Shown here: piece by piece, positions 16,888 through 24,339 of the stretch
How positions within the stretch are numbered: position 1 is the first letter of the stretch
How the letters are laid out: each line of letters opens with the position of its first letter
Assembly: GCA_009777235.1 (NCBI GenBank)
Contig: WRMH01000019.1
Span: 1 to 53,712, forward strand
Origin: Oscillospiraceae bacterium
Lineage (GTDB): Bacteria; Bacillota; Clostridia; Oscillospirales; Oscillospiraceae
DNA length: 53,712 nucleotides
Reading direction: 5' to 3'
Translations under genes and position numbers: made by a program
Notes under the pieces: model-generated
Told to the model about the DNA's origin: nothing
Seen by the model: only the letters and a program-made list of their open reading frames with translations
The model's database searches: none

Positions 16888-17077
16888 GCCCTTATTGGAC
16901 GTAAATCCGAGGGCGCTTGATTTGCCCGATATGGACAGTTATGTAGGCTTGGCGCGACCCAGCGTAGAGGATGTTGATAGAGAGCAAGCATAAAGAAACC
17001 TGCTTGGATGGAGCTTTGGCTCCTGTTCCTAGCAGGCTTAGATAACGTCTGATACTCAAAAAATTGAGTTTTTTTCA
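16888..17077 (+). other. Non-coding segment with hairpin and terminator
   Basis: No supported gene. A short open frame ends here (last residues VGLARPSVEDVDREQA), which may be the tail of a lost gene. It is followed by a hairpin at 16998-17039 whose outer arms are CCTGCT and AGCAGG and inner arms GGAGC and GCTCC, then the terminator at 17054-17075. The hairpin-plus-terminator layout could be the 3' end of a small structured RNA. Confidence 0.4.
17054..17075 (+). terminator. Rho-independent terminator
   Basis: Stem ACTCAA / TTGAGT with an AAAA loop followed by seven T. There is no obvious gene immediately upstream on this strand. Confidence 0.65.
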
Positions 17078-17335
17078 TCATGCACTCAGTTCATATATGA
17101 TAACGAGTCCATTGTTGGGGTGGTATGACCAACTAATTGCAATGTCACCGTATGAATCGGACTGCCTTCCGTCAAGTGCCCGAGTATCCAGCATTTTTGT
17201 GTAAAGAGAATCAGGGAACCCAAGTTTTTCATGAATACTTTTGATAGTGTCTAAGGTAGGCCAATTTATGAAGTCTTTTTGATTGCGCGGGTTTGTATCC
17301 ACCATATACGAATATGCTATTTCATTGCGTTTCAT
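17078..17335 (-). CDS. Small hypothetical protein
   Basis: An 85-residue frame (MKRNEIAYSYMVDTNPRNQK...DIAISWSYHPNNGLVIIYELSA). I do not recognise it. There is no clear Shine-Dalgarno sequence before the ATG. A possible -10 TATACT lies only 7 nt upstream of the start, so the mRNA would be leaderless or the start is internal. Natural-looking composition (Trp, aromatic residues, mixed charges) and a position between two plus-strand units support it moderately. Confidence 0.4.
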   Translation of the reverse strand: MKRNEIAYSYMVDTNPRNQKDFINWPTLDTIKSIHEKLGFPDSLYTKMLDTRALDGRQSDSYGDIAISWSYHPNNGLVIIYELSA

Positions 17336-17413
17336 AGTGTAGTATAATGCGTGTGATTACAGCCTTTCGACGTTATGAGTATTATTTGTATAATAGGAAG
17401 AAGGATTGGTTAT

Positions 17414-18232
17414 ATGTCAGATAAAGTTTTATCATTTTACGATGAGTACACACGCAGAGGCGGAGAAGACCAGAGGGCAACTTCTTCACGCTCAAACAGC
17501 TTGGAATTTCATTACACGAAAAAAGCCTTGAGTGAATTCATTACAAGAGGCAGCCGTGTATTGGAAGTAGGCTGCGGCACAGGTCACTACGGAATATATT
17601 TTGCCGATAAATGCAAAGAATATGTCGGTATTGATATATATCAGCCGCACCTTGATATATTCAATAGTAAAATCAAAGAAAACAGATTAACTAACGTATC
17701 GTGTCAAAAAGGCGACGCCATGAATCTTTCTGGAATAGATAATGACAGCTTTGACGTTATTTTGTGTCTTGGCCCGATGTATCATTTGCCGAAGGAAGAT
17801 AGGGAGGCCGCTTTCGCTGAATGTGCGAGAATATGCAAACCGAACGGAATTGCGGCGTTCGCTTATGTAAATAAAATTGGTGCTTATGTGGGCGGTTGCG
17901 TACACGATGAAATGCGCTCCGATTATCCGAATAAAGAAACAAATAGTTATGTTTTAAAGCAAGGTACTTCTGACTTAAATCCCGGAGTTTTTTATTTCTC
18001 TATGCCGGAAGAAATGACCGAAAGCGCAAGCAGGCACGGCTTGACTAAAATACGTAATATGGGTACAGATTTCTTTGTTACCATGAGCGTTGTTGACAAG
18101 ATGGACGATGAAAAGTTTGAGATTTATATGGAGCTTGCCGATGAAATGGTAAAATATGAATCTTGCGCGGGAATGAGCAACCATGCCTTGCTGATATGCA
18201 GAAAGTCAAATATATCGCCTTCGCCGAAATGA
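17414..18232 (+). CDS. SAM-dependent class I methyltransferase
   Basis: A 272-residue enzyme with a Rossmann methyltransferase domain. Motif I is VLEVGCGTGHYG (~residues 57-68), the acidic end of strand 2 is VGIDIYQPHL, and motif IV is FDVILCLGPMYHL, all in the Methyltransf_11/25 pattern. The substrate cannot be inferred. The start at 17414 is preferred over 17375 because AGAAGG lies at proper spacing and the duplicate copy aligns there. It lies ~110 bp upstream of the DUF5680 gene. The first ~63 codons are repeated as a broken copy at 14877-15100. Confidence 0.85.
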   Translation: MSDKVLSFYDEYTRRGGEDQRATSSRSNSLEFHYTKKALSEFITRGSRVLEVGCGTGHYGIYFADKCKEYVGIDIYQPHLDIFNSKIKENRLTNVSCQKGDAMNLSGIDNDSFDVILCLGPMYHLPKEDREAAFAECARICKPNGIAAFAYVNKIGAYVGGCVHDEMRSDYPNKETNSYVLKQGTSDLNPGVFYFSMPEEMTESASRHGLTKIRNMGTDFFVTMSVVDKMDDEKFEIYMELADEMVKYESCAGMSNHALLICRKSNISPSPK

Positions 18233-18341
18233 CCGACTTTCGCGATGGGTAAAAAATATTTTCAAACAAGACACACAGTTGTCGTGTTTGATAGTGTATA
18301 ATGACTGAGCGGAAATGTATAAAAATGAAAGAGGTACAACA

Positions 18342-18794
18342 ATGGCAGAAAACATCATTGATTTTCTTATCAGAGCAAAAAAAGCAACATATGCGGGAAA
18401 TGGAAACGAAACGGGTTCATCAAGACCCAATTCGCATGATTTACAATACAGCGAGGGTTCGCTCAAATACATTGATTCTTGGTTGGGCGGAGATAAGTTT
18501 GCGGGTGAGGAAGCCCTTTGGGAAAATGATGCTCCTTTTTGGGCGATGAACTATGTCGGCAGGGTAATCGGCAGCGGGTTTTCGGGCGATTTTCTCAAAG
18601 AAGCTCTGTCGCACGTTCCCGCAGAAAACCCATACAGAGGCCCGAGCGAGTATTCACGCGGGGATTTTACTTACAAATGTAAAGTTGACGGCGATTTTAG
18701 TTGGTTCACCGGATATGAGGAGATATTTTTGAGCGGAAATAAGATTTATGAGTTATACTTTCACGGCGGTGAAGTGGGAGCGGTTGAGGTATAA
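18342..18794 (+). CDS. DUF5680 domain protein
   Basis: A 150-residue protein that is essentially one DUF5680 domain: FLIRAKKATYAGNGNET, SRPNSHDLQYSEGSLKYID, WLGGDKFAGEEALW, WAMNYVGRVIGSGFSGDFLK, YRGPSEYSRGDFTYKC, YELYFHGGEV. It is a cytosolic-looking domain of unknown function, often fused to or next to HTH regulators in Bacillota. Here it stands alone between two methyltransferase genes. The start at 18342 has GAAAGAGG upstream; an in-frame ATG 27 bp earlier has none. Confidence 0.8.
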   Translation: MAENIIDFLIRAKKATYAGNGNETGSSRPNSHDLQYSEGSLKYIDSWLGGDKFAGEEALWENDAPFWAMNYVGRVIGSGFSGDFLKEALSHVPAENPYRGPSEYSRGDFTYKCKVDGDFSWFTGYEEIFLSGNKIYELYFHGGEVGAVEV

Positions 18795-18877
18795 TACGGG
18801 GTGTGTTTGACCCGCTTGCCGCAGCGGCGGAAAGCAAAAAACAGGCAAAAGAATTTATATTATCAGAGGTAAGCAGA

Positions 18878-19633
18878 ATGAATGAAACAAAATTTAATGG
18901 AATGGGTAGCATCTATGCAAAATATCGCCCGCCTTATCCGCAGGAATTTATAAATTACTTGTATTCGGAAGTCGGTATTCGGAAAAATAGTATTATTGCA
19001 GATATCGGTTCAGGAACGGGTATTTTAACAAAACTGCTTCTCAAAAAGGGAAACAAGGTCTTTTCTGTTGAACCAAATGATGATATGCGGATAATTGCAG
19101 AATCGGACTTGATAGGATATGATAATTTTGTGTCGGTCAATGCAACAGCCGAGAGTACAACGCTTGACACTCACAGCATTGATTTTATAACTGTAGCACA
19201 GGCATTTCACTGGTTTGACAGAGAGAAATTCAAAACAGAGTGCAGACGTGTGCTCAAACCCAGTGGTAAGGTCATTCTTGTTTGGAACAGTCGCGTTTTT
19301 GAGGCGGAATCTGTTAAAGAGGGTGATAGCATTAACAGAAAATTTTGTCCGAATTTCAAAGGTTTTAGCGGTGGTATGCGCGGCGCGGAAAGTGAAGATG
19401 ATTTCAATGACTTTTTCGCCGATAAGTGCGAAAAGAAAGTCTTTCAAAACGACCAGCCTTGCGACTTGGACGGATTCATCGGACGAAACCTTTCTGCTTC
19501 ATACGCGTTAAAAGCAAATGATGAAAACTATCATTCCTACATCGCTGAAATGACAGCGAGCTTCAATAAACACGCTATTGACGGAAAGTTAATTATGCCT
19601 GTTGTTACGAAAAGTTATATTGGCACAGTATAG
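18878..19633 (+). CDS. SAM-dependent methyltransferase, second type
   Basis: A 251-residue methyltransferase. It opens with the MNETKFNGMGSIYAKYRPPYP signature seen in the Methyltransf_11 group, with motif I IIADIGSGTGILTKLLL, motif II VFSVEPNDDM, then FITVAQAFHWFD and VLKPSGKVILVWN. AGAGG lies 8 nt before the ATG. An alternative start at 18803 would add 25 helical residues (KKQAKEFILSEVSR), possibly the end of a lost upstream gene. It is not similar in sequence to the methyltransferase at 17414. Substrate unknown, but the IYAKYRPPYP type commonly acts on small molecules. Confidence 0.85.
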   Translation: MNETKFNGMGSIYAKYRPPYPQEFINYLYSEVGIRKNSIIADIGSGTGILTKLLLKKGNKVFSVEPNDDMRIIAESDLIGYDNFVSVNATAESTTLDTHSIDFITVAQAFHWFDREKFKTECRRVLKPSGKVILVWNSRVFEAESVKEGDSINRKFCPNFKGFSGGMRGAESEDDFNDFFADKCEKKVFQNDQPCDLDGFIGRNLSASYALKANDENYHSYIAEMTASFNKHAIDGKLIMPVVTKSYIGTV

Positions 19634-19692
19634 ATACTTCGCAGGGACTGTTTAGGCGCGAGGTTGCGATATTATATATAAGGAGGTGCTGT

Positions 19693-20265
19693 ATGAACGG
19701 GAAGATAATCATAGTAGAGGGGTATCTCGCTTCAGGAAAATCTACTTTTGCACGCAGACTTTCAAAAGAGTTGACTATTCCATATTTAATTAAGGATACC
19801 TTCAAAATAGCGATATGCGCAAGCGTACAAATAACAAATCGGGAAGAAGGCGGTCAATTTTCTGCCGTTACATTTGATGCAATAATGTATGTGACGGAAA
19901 GGTTTATGGAAACAGGACTACCAGTTATTATTGAGGGAAATTTTGTGCCTTCCGGTATGAAAAAAGTTGATGAAGCCGGAGTGATAAAAGCGTTGATCGA
20001 GAAATACGGCTATCAGTCCCTCACATTTAAATTCAAAGGCGATACCCGAATTTTACATGAGCGGTATGTTGAACGAGAAAAAACACCTGAGCGAGGTGAT
20101 GCAAACAGGGATTTTTGCGAAACTCCGTTTGATGTGTTTGACAGATACTGTAATGACCTTGACGCGTTTAACGTAGGTGGTAAGGTTATCCCTGTTGATA
20201 CAACGGACTTTGACAAGGTTGACTTCTCGTATTATATCGAGCAAGCACGAGTATTTGTAACATAA
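19693..20265 (+). CDS. P-loop kinase-like protein (AAA_33/zeta-toxin fold)
   Basis: A 190-residue P-loop NTPase. Walker A GYLASGKSTFARRLS (~residues 10-24), a segment VTERFMETGLPVIIEGNF typical of the AAA_33 group, and a lid-like region with arginines (HERYVEREKTPERGD). The fold is shared by polynucleotide kinases, small-molecule phosphotransferases and zeta toxins, and the substrate is unclear. RBS AAGGAGGTG is strong. It is the last gene of the accessory methyltransferase group, and no terminator follows. Confidence 0.75.
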   Translation: MNGKIIIVEGYLASGKSTFARRLSKELTIPYLIKDTFKIAICASVQITNREEGGQFSAVTFDAIMYVTERFMETGLPVIIEGNFVPSGMKKVDEAGVIKALIEKYGYQSLTFKFKGDTRILHERYVEREKTPERGDANRDFCETPFDVFDRYCNDLDAFNVGGKVIPVDTTDFDKVDFSYYIEQARVFVT

Positions 20266-20360
20266 GAGTTAGATACATCACCCGGCTCTTGCAGGGTTGA
20301 GCAGAATTTTGCGAAAAATGTCTCCGAACCCTGTATCGGCCTTTGTCAAATTGCCGAACT

Positions 20361-20389
20361 TTGACAGGGCGGAATAATTTTGTTACAAT
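20361..20389 (+). promoter_or_regulatory. Promoter upstream of the desulfurase gene
   Basis: TTGACA (20361-20366) and TACAAT (20384-20389) with a 17-bp spacer. The leader carries the duplicated lipoprotein tail before the ATG at 20491. Confidence 0.7.
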
Positions 20390-20433
20390 TCAAATTGACG
20401 AGGCGTGGGCAGCGTAATAAAAAATCCGAACAG

Positions 20434-20495
20434 AAACTGGGTTCTTTTTGAGCCGGAGCTGCAAGACGAATAAAAAAATCGGCGGGAAAAATGAT
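20434..20495 (+). repeat. Duplicated 3' end of the 16428 lipoprotein gene
   Basis: It matches 16784-16847 with two substitutions and a small gap in the A run after the TAA stop. It contains the last codons (KPEPQDE), the stop, and the segment up to ATGAT, which here is the start codon of the next gene. It is the second scar of the tandem duplication. Confidence 0.85.
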
Positions 20496-21654
20496 TTATT
20501 TTGACAACGCGAGTACATCATATCCGAAAGCCCCGGGCGTTTCGGACACAATAAAAAATCTGCTCGACCAAGGCTGTTTCAACGCGGGGCGCGGCAGCTA
20601 TGGCGACGCTTACGATATGGCGCGGCTTATCTTTGACACGCGCCAAAAGATAGCGCGTTTTTTCGGCGCTAAGAGCGGTAAACAGGTTGTTTTTACCGCC
20701 TCGCTCACAACATCGCTCAATATCGCGCAAAAAGGCTTGTTAAATCCGGGCGACCTCGTCGTTACAACGCCAATGGAGCATAATTCGATAATACGCCCCT
20801 TGGCGCAGCTTAGAGCCCGCGGCGTACATGTAAGCTATGCGCGATGCGATAAGGACGGAACGCTCGACCTTGACGATATGGAAAAGAAGATAACAGAGAA
20901 TACAAAACTTGTCATCATGACCCATGCGTCAAATGTTTGCGGAACGATTATGCCCGTCCGCTCCGTCGGGGAGATTTGCCGCAAAAAAGGCGCTCTTTTA
21001 CTTGTAGACAGCGCTCAGACTGCCGGGGTTTTACCGATTTCGGTCAAAGATGACTGTATTGACCTTTTGGCGTTTTCCGCGCACAAGGGCTTGCTTGCCA
21101 TGCAAGGACTCGGCGGATTAGTTCTCTCGCAGGAGACTGCCGACAAAATGAACCCGCTCATCTCGGGCGGGACAGGAAGCCTTTCCCATCTTGAAGAAAT
21201 GCCCGATATGCTGCCCGATAAGTTGGAAGCAGGGTCATTAAATCTGCCGGGTATCGCCGCGCTTTCCGCCTCGCTCGATTATATTACGCGCATAGGCATT
21301 GATACTATTTACTCACGCCAAATGAACCTCATTTCACGCTTGCAAAACAAGCTGCAAGAAAAACACAGCCGGCTCATACATATAGCCGGCACAACAAACC
21401 TCACAAAAAAATGCGCCGTTGCCGCTTTGAACTTTCCCGAGACGGACAATGCCGCTGTCTCAGAGCGTCTCGATGAAAAATACGGTATCATGACGCGATG
21501 CGGACTGCTTTGCGCACCCGGAGCGCACAAGGTGCTCGGAACATATCCGGTCGGTGTGGTGCGCGTTTCAGCGGGTCACATGAACACCGAGACGGAAATT
21601 GACGCTTTGATTGAAGCGCTGGACGAAATAACCGCTGCAAATCAGGCATTGTAA
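20491..21654 (+). CDS. Cysteine desulfurase-family aminotransferase (class V)
   Basis: A 387-residue PLP enzyme of the NifS/SufS fold. N-terminal YFDNASTSYPKAP, the cofactor lysine K199 in FSAHKGLL, HNS in MEHNSIIRPL, and C341 in GLLCAPGAHK as the candidate persulfide cysteine. The layout fits the stand-alone cysteine desulfurase-like group (TIGR01977) that releases sulfur or selenium from cysteine or selenocysteine. The RBS (GGCGGGAAAA) is weak and lies inside a duplicated segment, so translation may be low. No iron-sulfur scaffold gene adjoins it, so the sulfur acceptor is unknown. Confidence 0.88.
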   Translation: MIYFDNASTSYPKAPGVSDTIKNLLDQGCFNAGRGSYGDAYDMARLIFDTRQKIARFFGAKSGKQVVFTASLTTSLNIAQKGLLNPGDLVVTTPMEHNSIIRPLAQLRARGVHVSYARCDKDGTLDLDDMEKKITENTKLVIMTHASNVCGTIMPVRSVGEICRKKGALLLVDSAQTAGVLPISVKDDCIDLLAFSAHKGLLAMQGLGGLVLSQETADKMNPLISGGTGSLSHLEEMPDMLPDKLEAGSLNLPGIAALSASLDYITRIGIDTIYSRQMNLISRLQNKLQEKHSRLIHIAGTTNLTKKCAVAALNFPETDNAAVSERLDEKYGIMTRCGLLCAPGAHKVLGTYPVGVVRVSAGHMNTETEIDALIEALDEITAANQAL

Positions 21655-21700
21655 CGCCACCGTCGGTTAAGCGGGCATTTGGGTTTCAACTTACCCTTAG

Positions 21701-21892
21701 TCAAATCCAGTTGATGTCCTCGTGCCTTATGAACTCTCCGCGGTCATATTCCTCTTGCGATTTTGCTATTGCAGCAAGGTCAGCGGGTGTTGCCACGTCG
21801 TCAGGCAAAAGTCGCCATATCAATTCAGCTATGATGCTCTGTTCACGTTCGCCTAACTGCTCATATAGTTTCGCAATTGTAACTGTAGACAT
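21701..21892 (-). CDS. Antitoxin of a RelE-type pair
   Basis: A 63-residue acidic protein (STVTIAKLYEQLGEREQSIIAELIWRLLPDDV ... EEYDRGEFIRHEDINWI). The helical N-terminus and the C-terminal tail with E-x-x-x-GEF match small RelB/DUF-type antitoxins that wrap around RelE toxins. The start at 21892 was chosen because AAAGGAGG lies directly upstream, and those bases are the last codons of the toxin gene. The toxin stop and this ATG are 4 nt apart. The order is toxin first, antitoxin second, the reverse of classical relBE. Confidence 0.75.
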   Translation of the reverse strand: MSTVTIAKLYEQLGEREQSIIAELIWRLLPDDVATPADLAAIAKSQEEYDRGEFIRHEDINWI

Positions 21893-21896
21893 TACA

Positions 21897-22139
21897 CTAA
21901 CCTCCTTTGTAGACATCGCCACGCGACCCAATGTTCCTAATAAACACTTCGTCCTCTTTCATATACGAGAACAATATACGCCAGTCCCCGATGCGCAGCC
22001 TGTTTGTTCCTTTCGTACCTTTCAGCGGTTTTATATCGCCGCCCGGTATATTCTGTATGCCCTGCTTGATGCGTTGCTTTGTGGGTGCGTCCATGCGGCT
22101 CAAAGCCTTTGCTGTATCCTTAGAATACACAATGGTCAT
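21897..22139 (-). CDS. RelE/ParE-superfamily toxin
   Basis: An 80-residue basic protein: YSKDTAKALSRMDAPTKQRIKQGIQ (helices), DIKPLKGTKGTNRLRIGDWRILFSY (the conserved LxG..xxRxRxGdWRi core) and VFIRNIGSRGDVY. RelE toxins cut mRNA in the ribosomal A site. The core arginines are present, so it should be active unless bound by the antitoxin. RBS GGGGGAGG lies before the ATG. It is the first gene of a two-gene operon with the antitoxin, and the promoter is expected just upstream (~22140-22200). Confidence 0.85.
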   Translation of the reverse strand: MTIVYSKDTAKALSRMDAPTKQRIKQGIQNIPGGDIKPLKGTKGTNRLRIGDWRILFSYMKEDEVFIRNIGSRGDVYKGG

Positions 22140-22256
22140 GCGTTAACCTCCCCCAGTATGTACTCCATTATATCACCCGGTTGGCAGTGAAGCAAGCTAC
22201 ATCATTTTCTAATCAATCTTAATTTGCGTAATTTTGCGGATTTATTTCATATACTG

Positions 22257-24122
22257 CTATGCATCGCCAAAGGGTGAAAACGTATATCTGTTACGTCCAT
22301 CCTGTTTGGAGATATACAGCGCTTCGTCGGCGCGTTTGATATAATCTCCCGTGTTTTGCGGATAGGTGACTTTGGCGGTCGTGACACCGATGGAAACGGT
22401 GACGCAGCTTGCGGCCTTGTTTTTACTGTGCGGTATATTTAAGAGCCTGACTGCTTCAAGCAGCTTTTGCGCGACAAGTTTTGCGCCGTTTTCGTCCGTG
22501 TTCGGTAAAATCACGGCAAATTCCTCGCCGCCGTATCTGGCGACAAAATCATCCGCCCGTTCGAGACATTGCAAAAAAGCCTGAGCAATACTTTTCAGAC
22601 AGACATCGCCCATATCATGCCCGTACGTGTCATTATATTTTTTGAAAAAGTCCACATCAATCATCATAACGCTGAGAGTTCCGTCGCAGCGCGACAACAA
22701 ATTAACAATGCTGCAGAGGCTCTCTTCCAAAAACCGTCTGTTATAAATGCCCGTCAGCGCGTCATAATGCACTTTCTCAAGCGCGTCAATCAAGCTGTCC
22801 TTCATATCCTGTACGGCATTTGCGATAGTGCCTATCTCGTCAAAGCGCTGCAATCCATAAACAACTTCATTTTTATTTGTTTTTATCAAAGAGATGCTGC
22901 GCGTCAGTTTTCCGATCGGGGTTGATATGATTTTGCTGACGCTTATTGCAAGTATTACCGTCAAGAGCACAACAATAGCGACAATAATAAGAATGATGCG
23001 CGAAGTACGGCTTGACATAACTTCAATTCTCTGCTCGGACTCGGCAGAATAATCGTCTATTTCGGTTGTCAGCGTTTTTAACAGATAAAGAAGCTCTTCT
23101 TCATGGATAATGCTTCCGATTGACCAATTTGCTACGGATATGGGGCTAAACACCAAGAAAATCCTGTCGCCGTTGATTTCGTCGGAAACAAATCCATCCT
23201 CGCCGTTCATCATGTGCCTGTATCCCTCTGCCAGACCGCCCTGCCCGTTTAAATCAGATTCGCTCAAAAAAAGCTCTACCCCGTCCGACCCCATATCGGG
23301 ATGCACGATATACATACCGGCCTCGTTTATGATAAACGTATAGCCCGTTTCGGTCACTTGGGTTTGCTCGACAAGGATTTTCAAATTTTCCAAAAGTATG
23401 TCAAGAGCCGCCACGCCCATAAAATTGCCGTTTGAATCAAAAATAGCTTTTGCCGCGGTCAGTACCATTCCCGTTCCGAAAGCGTCCGCATAAACCTCTG
23501 TAAAAATCACTTCATCAGGCTGATTTTTCGCGGCAATATACCACGGTCTGGTTCTGGCGTCGTATTCGGGATTTTCAAACGTGAAAGTTGTATAATTATA
23601 GAACAAACCGCTTTCCAAGCCGACATAAAGCTCAATGATGTTGGGGTTCTCGGCGAGTATAGGCATGAGCAGGCTCGTATTGCTCAAAAGTTTTAGCTCA
23701 CGCTCAATTTCGGGAGTCATCGCAACCGTTCCCGGCAGGGAATATGTATTGCAGTAAATGCCCTCCACAGCTTCCGACGGCCTCATTATCGGGCGGCTGT
23801 TGGGATAATCTTCGGGGTTGTTGAGAATGTCTGTGACGACACCCTCCAAAAGAAGTATATTAAACTTTATCGAATCAAGCATATTGTTGCAGCTTGAAGA
23901 CTGCTCTTTTAAAATAATTCGCACAAAATCATGAGCCATATCCAAAAGCGCGTCCTGCGCGCCGGAAACGGCATTATTTCCTAATATATAATTCGTTTCT
24001 CTCGAATAGTCGGCCAAACTTTGATTTTGCACATAGCTTGTCAAGGAAATGCTGATGATAGAGAAAAGGCAAATCGCAATCACCATGATTAAGATTTTAT
24101 CGCGTAATTTTATTTTGAGCAA
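22257..24122 (-). CDS. Membrane diguanylate cyclase: dCache-HAMP-GGDEF
   Basis: A 621-residue protein. TM1 ~residues 11-31, an extracytoplasmic dCache_1 sensor ~35-375 (typical YDARTRPWYIAAKN and FMGVAALDILL segments), TM2 ~383-405 (ILIIVAIVVLLTVILAISV), HAMP ~405-455, GGDEF ~465-621. The active-site motif is GGEEF at 531-535, preceded by R-A-D-D as a canonical inhibitory site for c-di-GMP feedback. It should make c-di-GMP in response to an external small molecule. The start is TTG at 24122 and the SD is weakly placed. No riboswitch or effector for c-di-GMP was recognised, though DUF4214 surface proteins and a pilus-like locus are nearby. Confidence 0.93.
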   Translation of the reverse strand: MLKIKLRDKILIMVIAICLFSIISISLTSYVQNQSLADYSRETNYILGNNAVSGAQDALLDMAHDFVRIILKEQSSSCNNMLDSIKFNILLLEGVVTDILNNPEDYPNSRPIMRPSEAVEGIYCNTYSLPGTVAMTPEIERELKLLSNTSLLMPILAENPNIIELYVGLESGLFYNYTTFTFENPEYDARTRPWYIAAKNQPDEVIFTEVYADAFGTGMVLTAAKAIFDSNGNFMGVAALDILLENLKILVEQTQVTETGYTFIINEAGMYIVHPDMGSDGVELFLSESDLNGQGGLAEGYRHMMNGEDGFVSDEINGDRIFLVFSPISVANWSIGSIIHEEELLYLLKTLTTEIDDYSAESEQRIEVMSSRTSRIILIIVAIVVLLTVILAISVSKIISTPIGKLTRSISLIKTNKNEVVYGLQRFDEIGTIANAVQDMKDSLIDALEKVHYDALTGIYNRRFLEESLCSIVNLLSRCDGTLSVMMIDVDFFKKYNDTYGHDMGDVCLKSIAQAFLQCLERADDFVARYGGEEFAVILPNTDENGAKLVAQKLLEAVRLLNIPHSKNKAASCVTVSIGVTTAKVTYPQNTGDYIKRADEALYISKQDGRNRYTFSPFGDA

Positions 24123-24239
24123 CCGTTTGATGAAACCTCACCTCTTAAAGATCATTATATATAAAAATTACATAAAAAGCAATACTGATGTAGCTACTTA
24201 TAGTCAATTATAATTGGGCGAAATATTACAAAGCAACAC

Positions 24240-24268
24240 TTGCAACTTTATACCCGGTATAATATAAT
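24240..24268 (+). promoter_or_regulatory. Promoter with palindrome in the spacer, upstream of LuxR-like gene
   Basis: TTGCAA (24240-24245) and TATAAT (24263-24268), 17-bp spacer. The spacer is almost filled by the perfect palindrome TTATACC-C-GGTATAA (24248-24262), a position where a bound dimer would directly affect polymerase. Confidence 0.55.
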
Positions 24269-24289
24269 CTTTTTTGACAGCCCCGCAAA

Positions 24290-24325
24290 GCGGTCATAAA
24301 ATCGTCTGAGCACGGATGACGAGGT
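24290..24325 (+). repeat. Remnant of family-1 palindromic element
   Basis: GCGGTCATAAAAT (the element end) is joined directly to CGTCTGAGCACGGATGACG, which is an internal segment of the 36529 copy. The intervening half and the other end are missing. It lies immediately upstream of the LuxR-like start. Confidence 0.6.
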
Positions 24326-24339
24326 AAATGAGGTAAATT

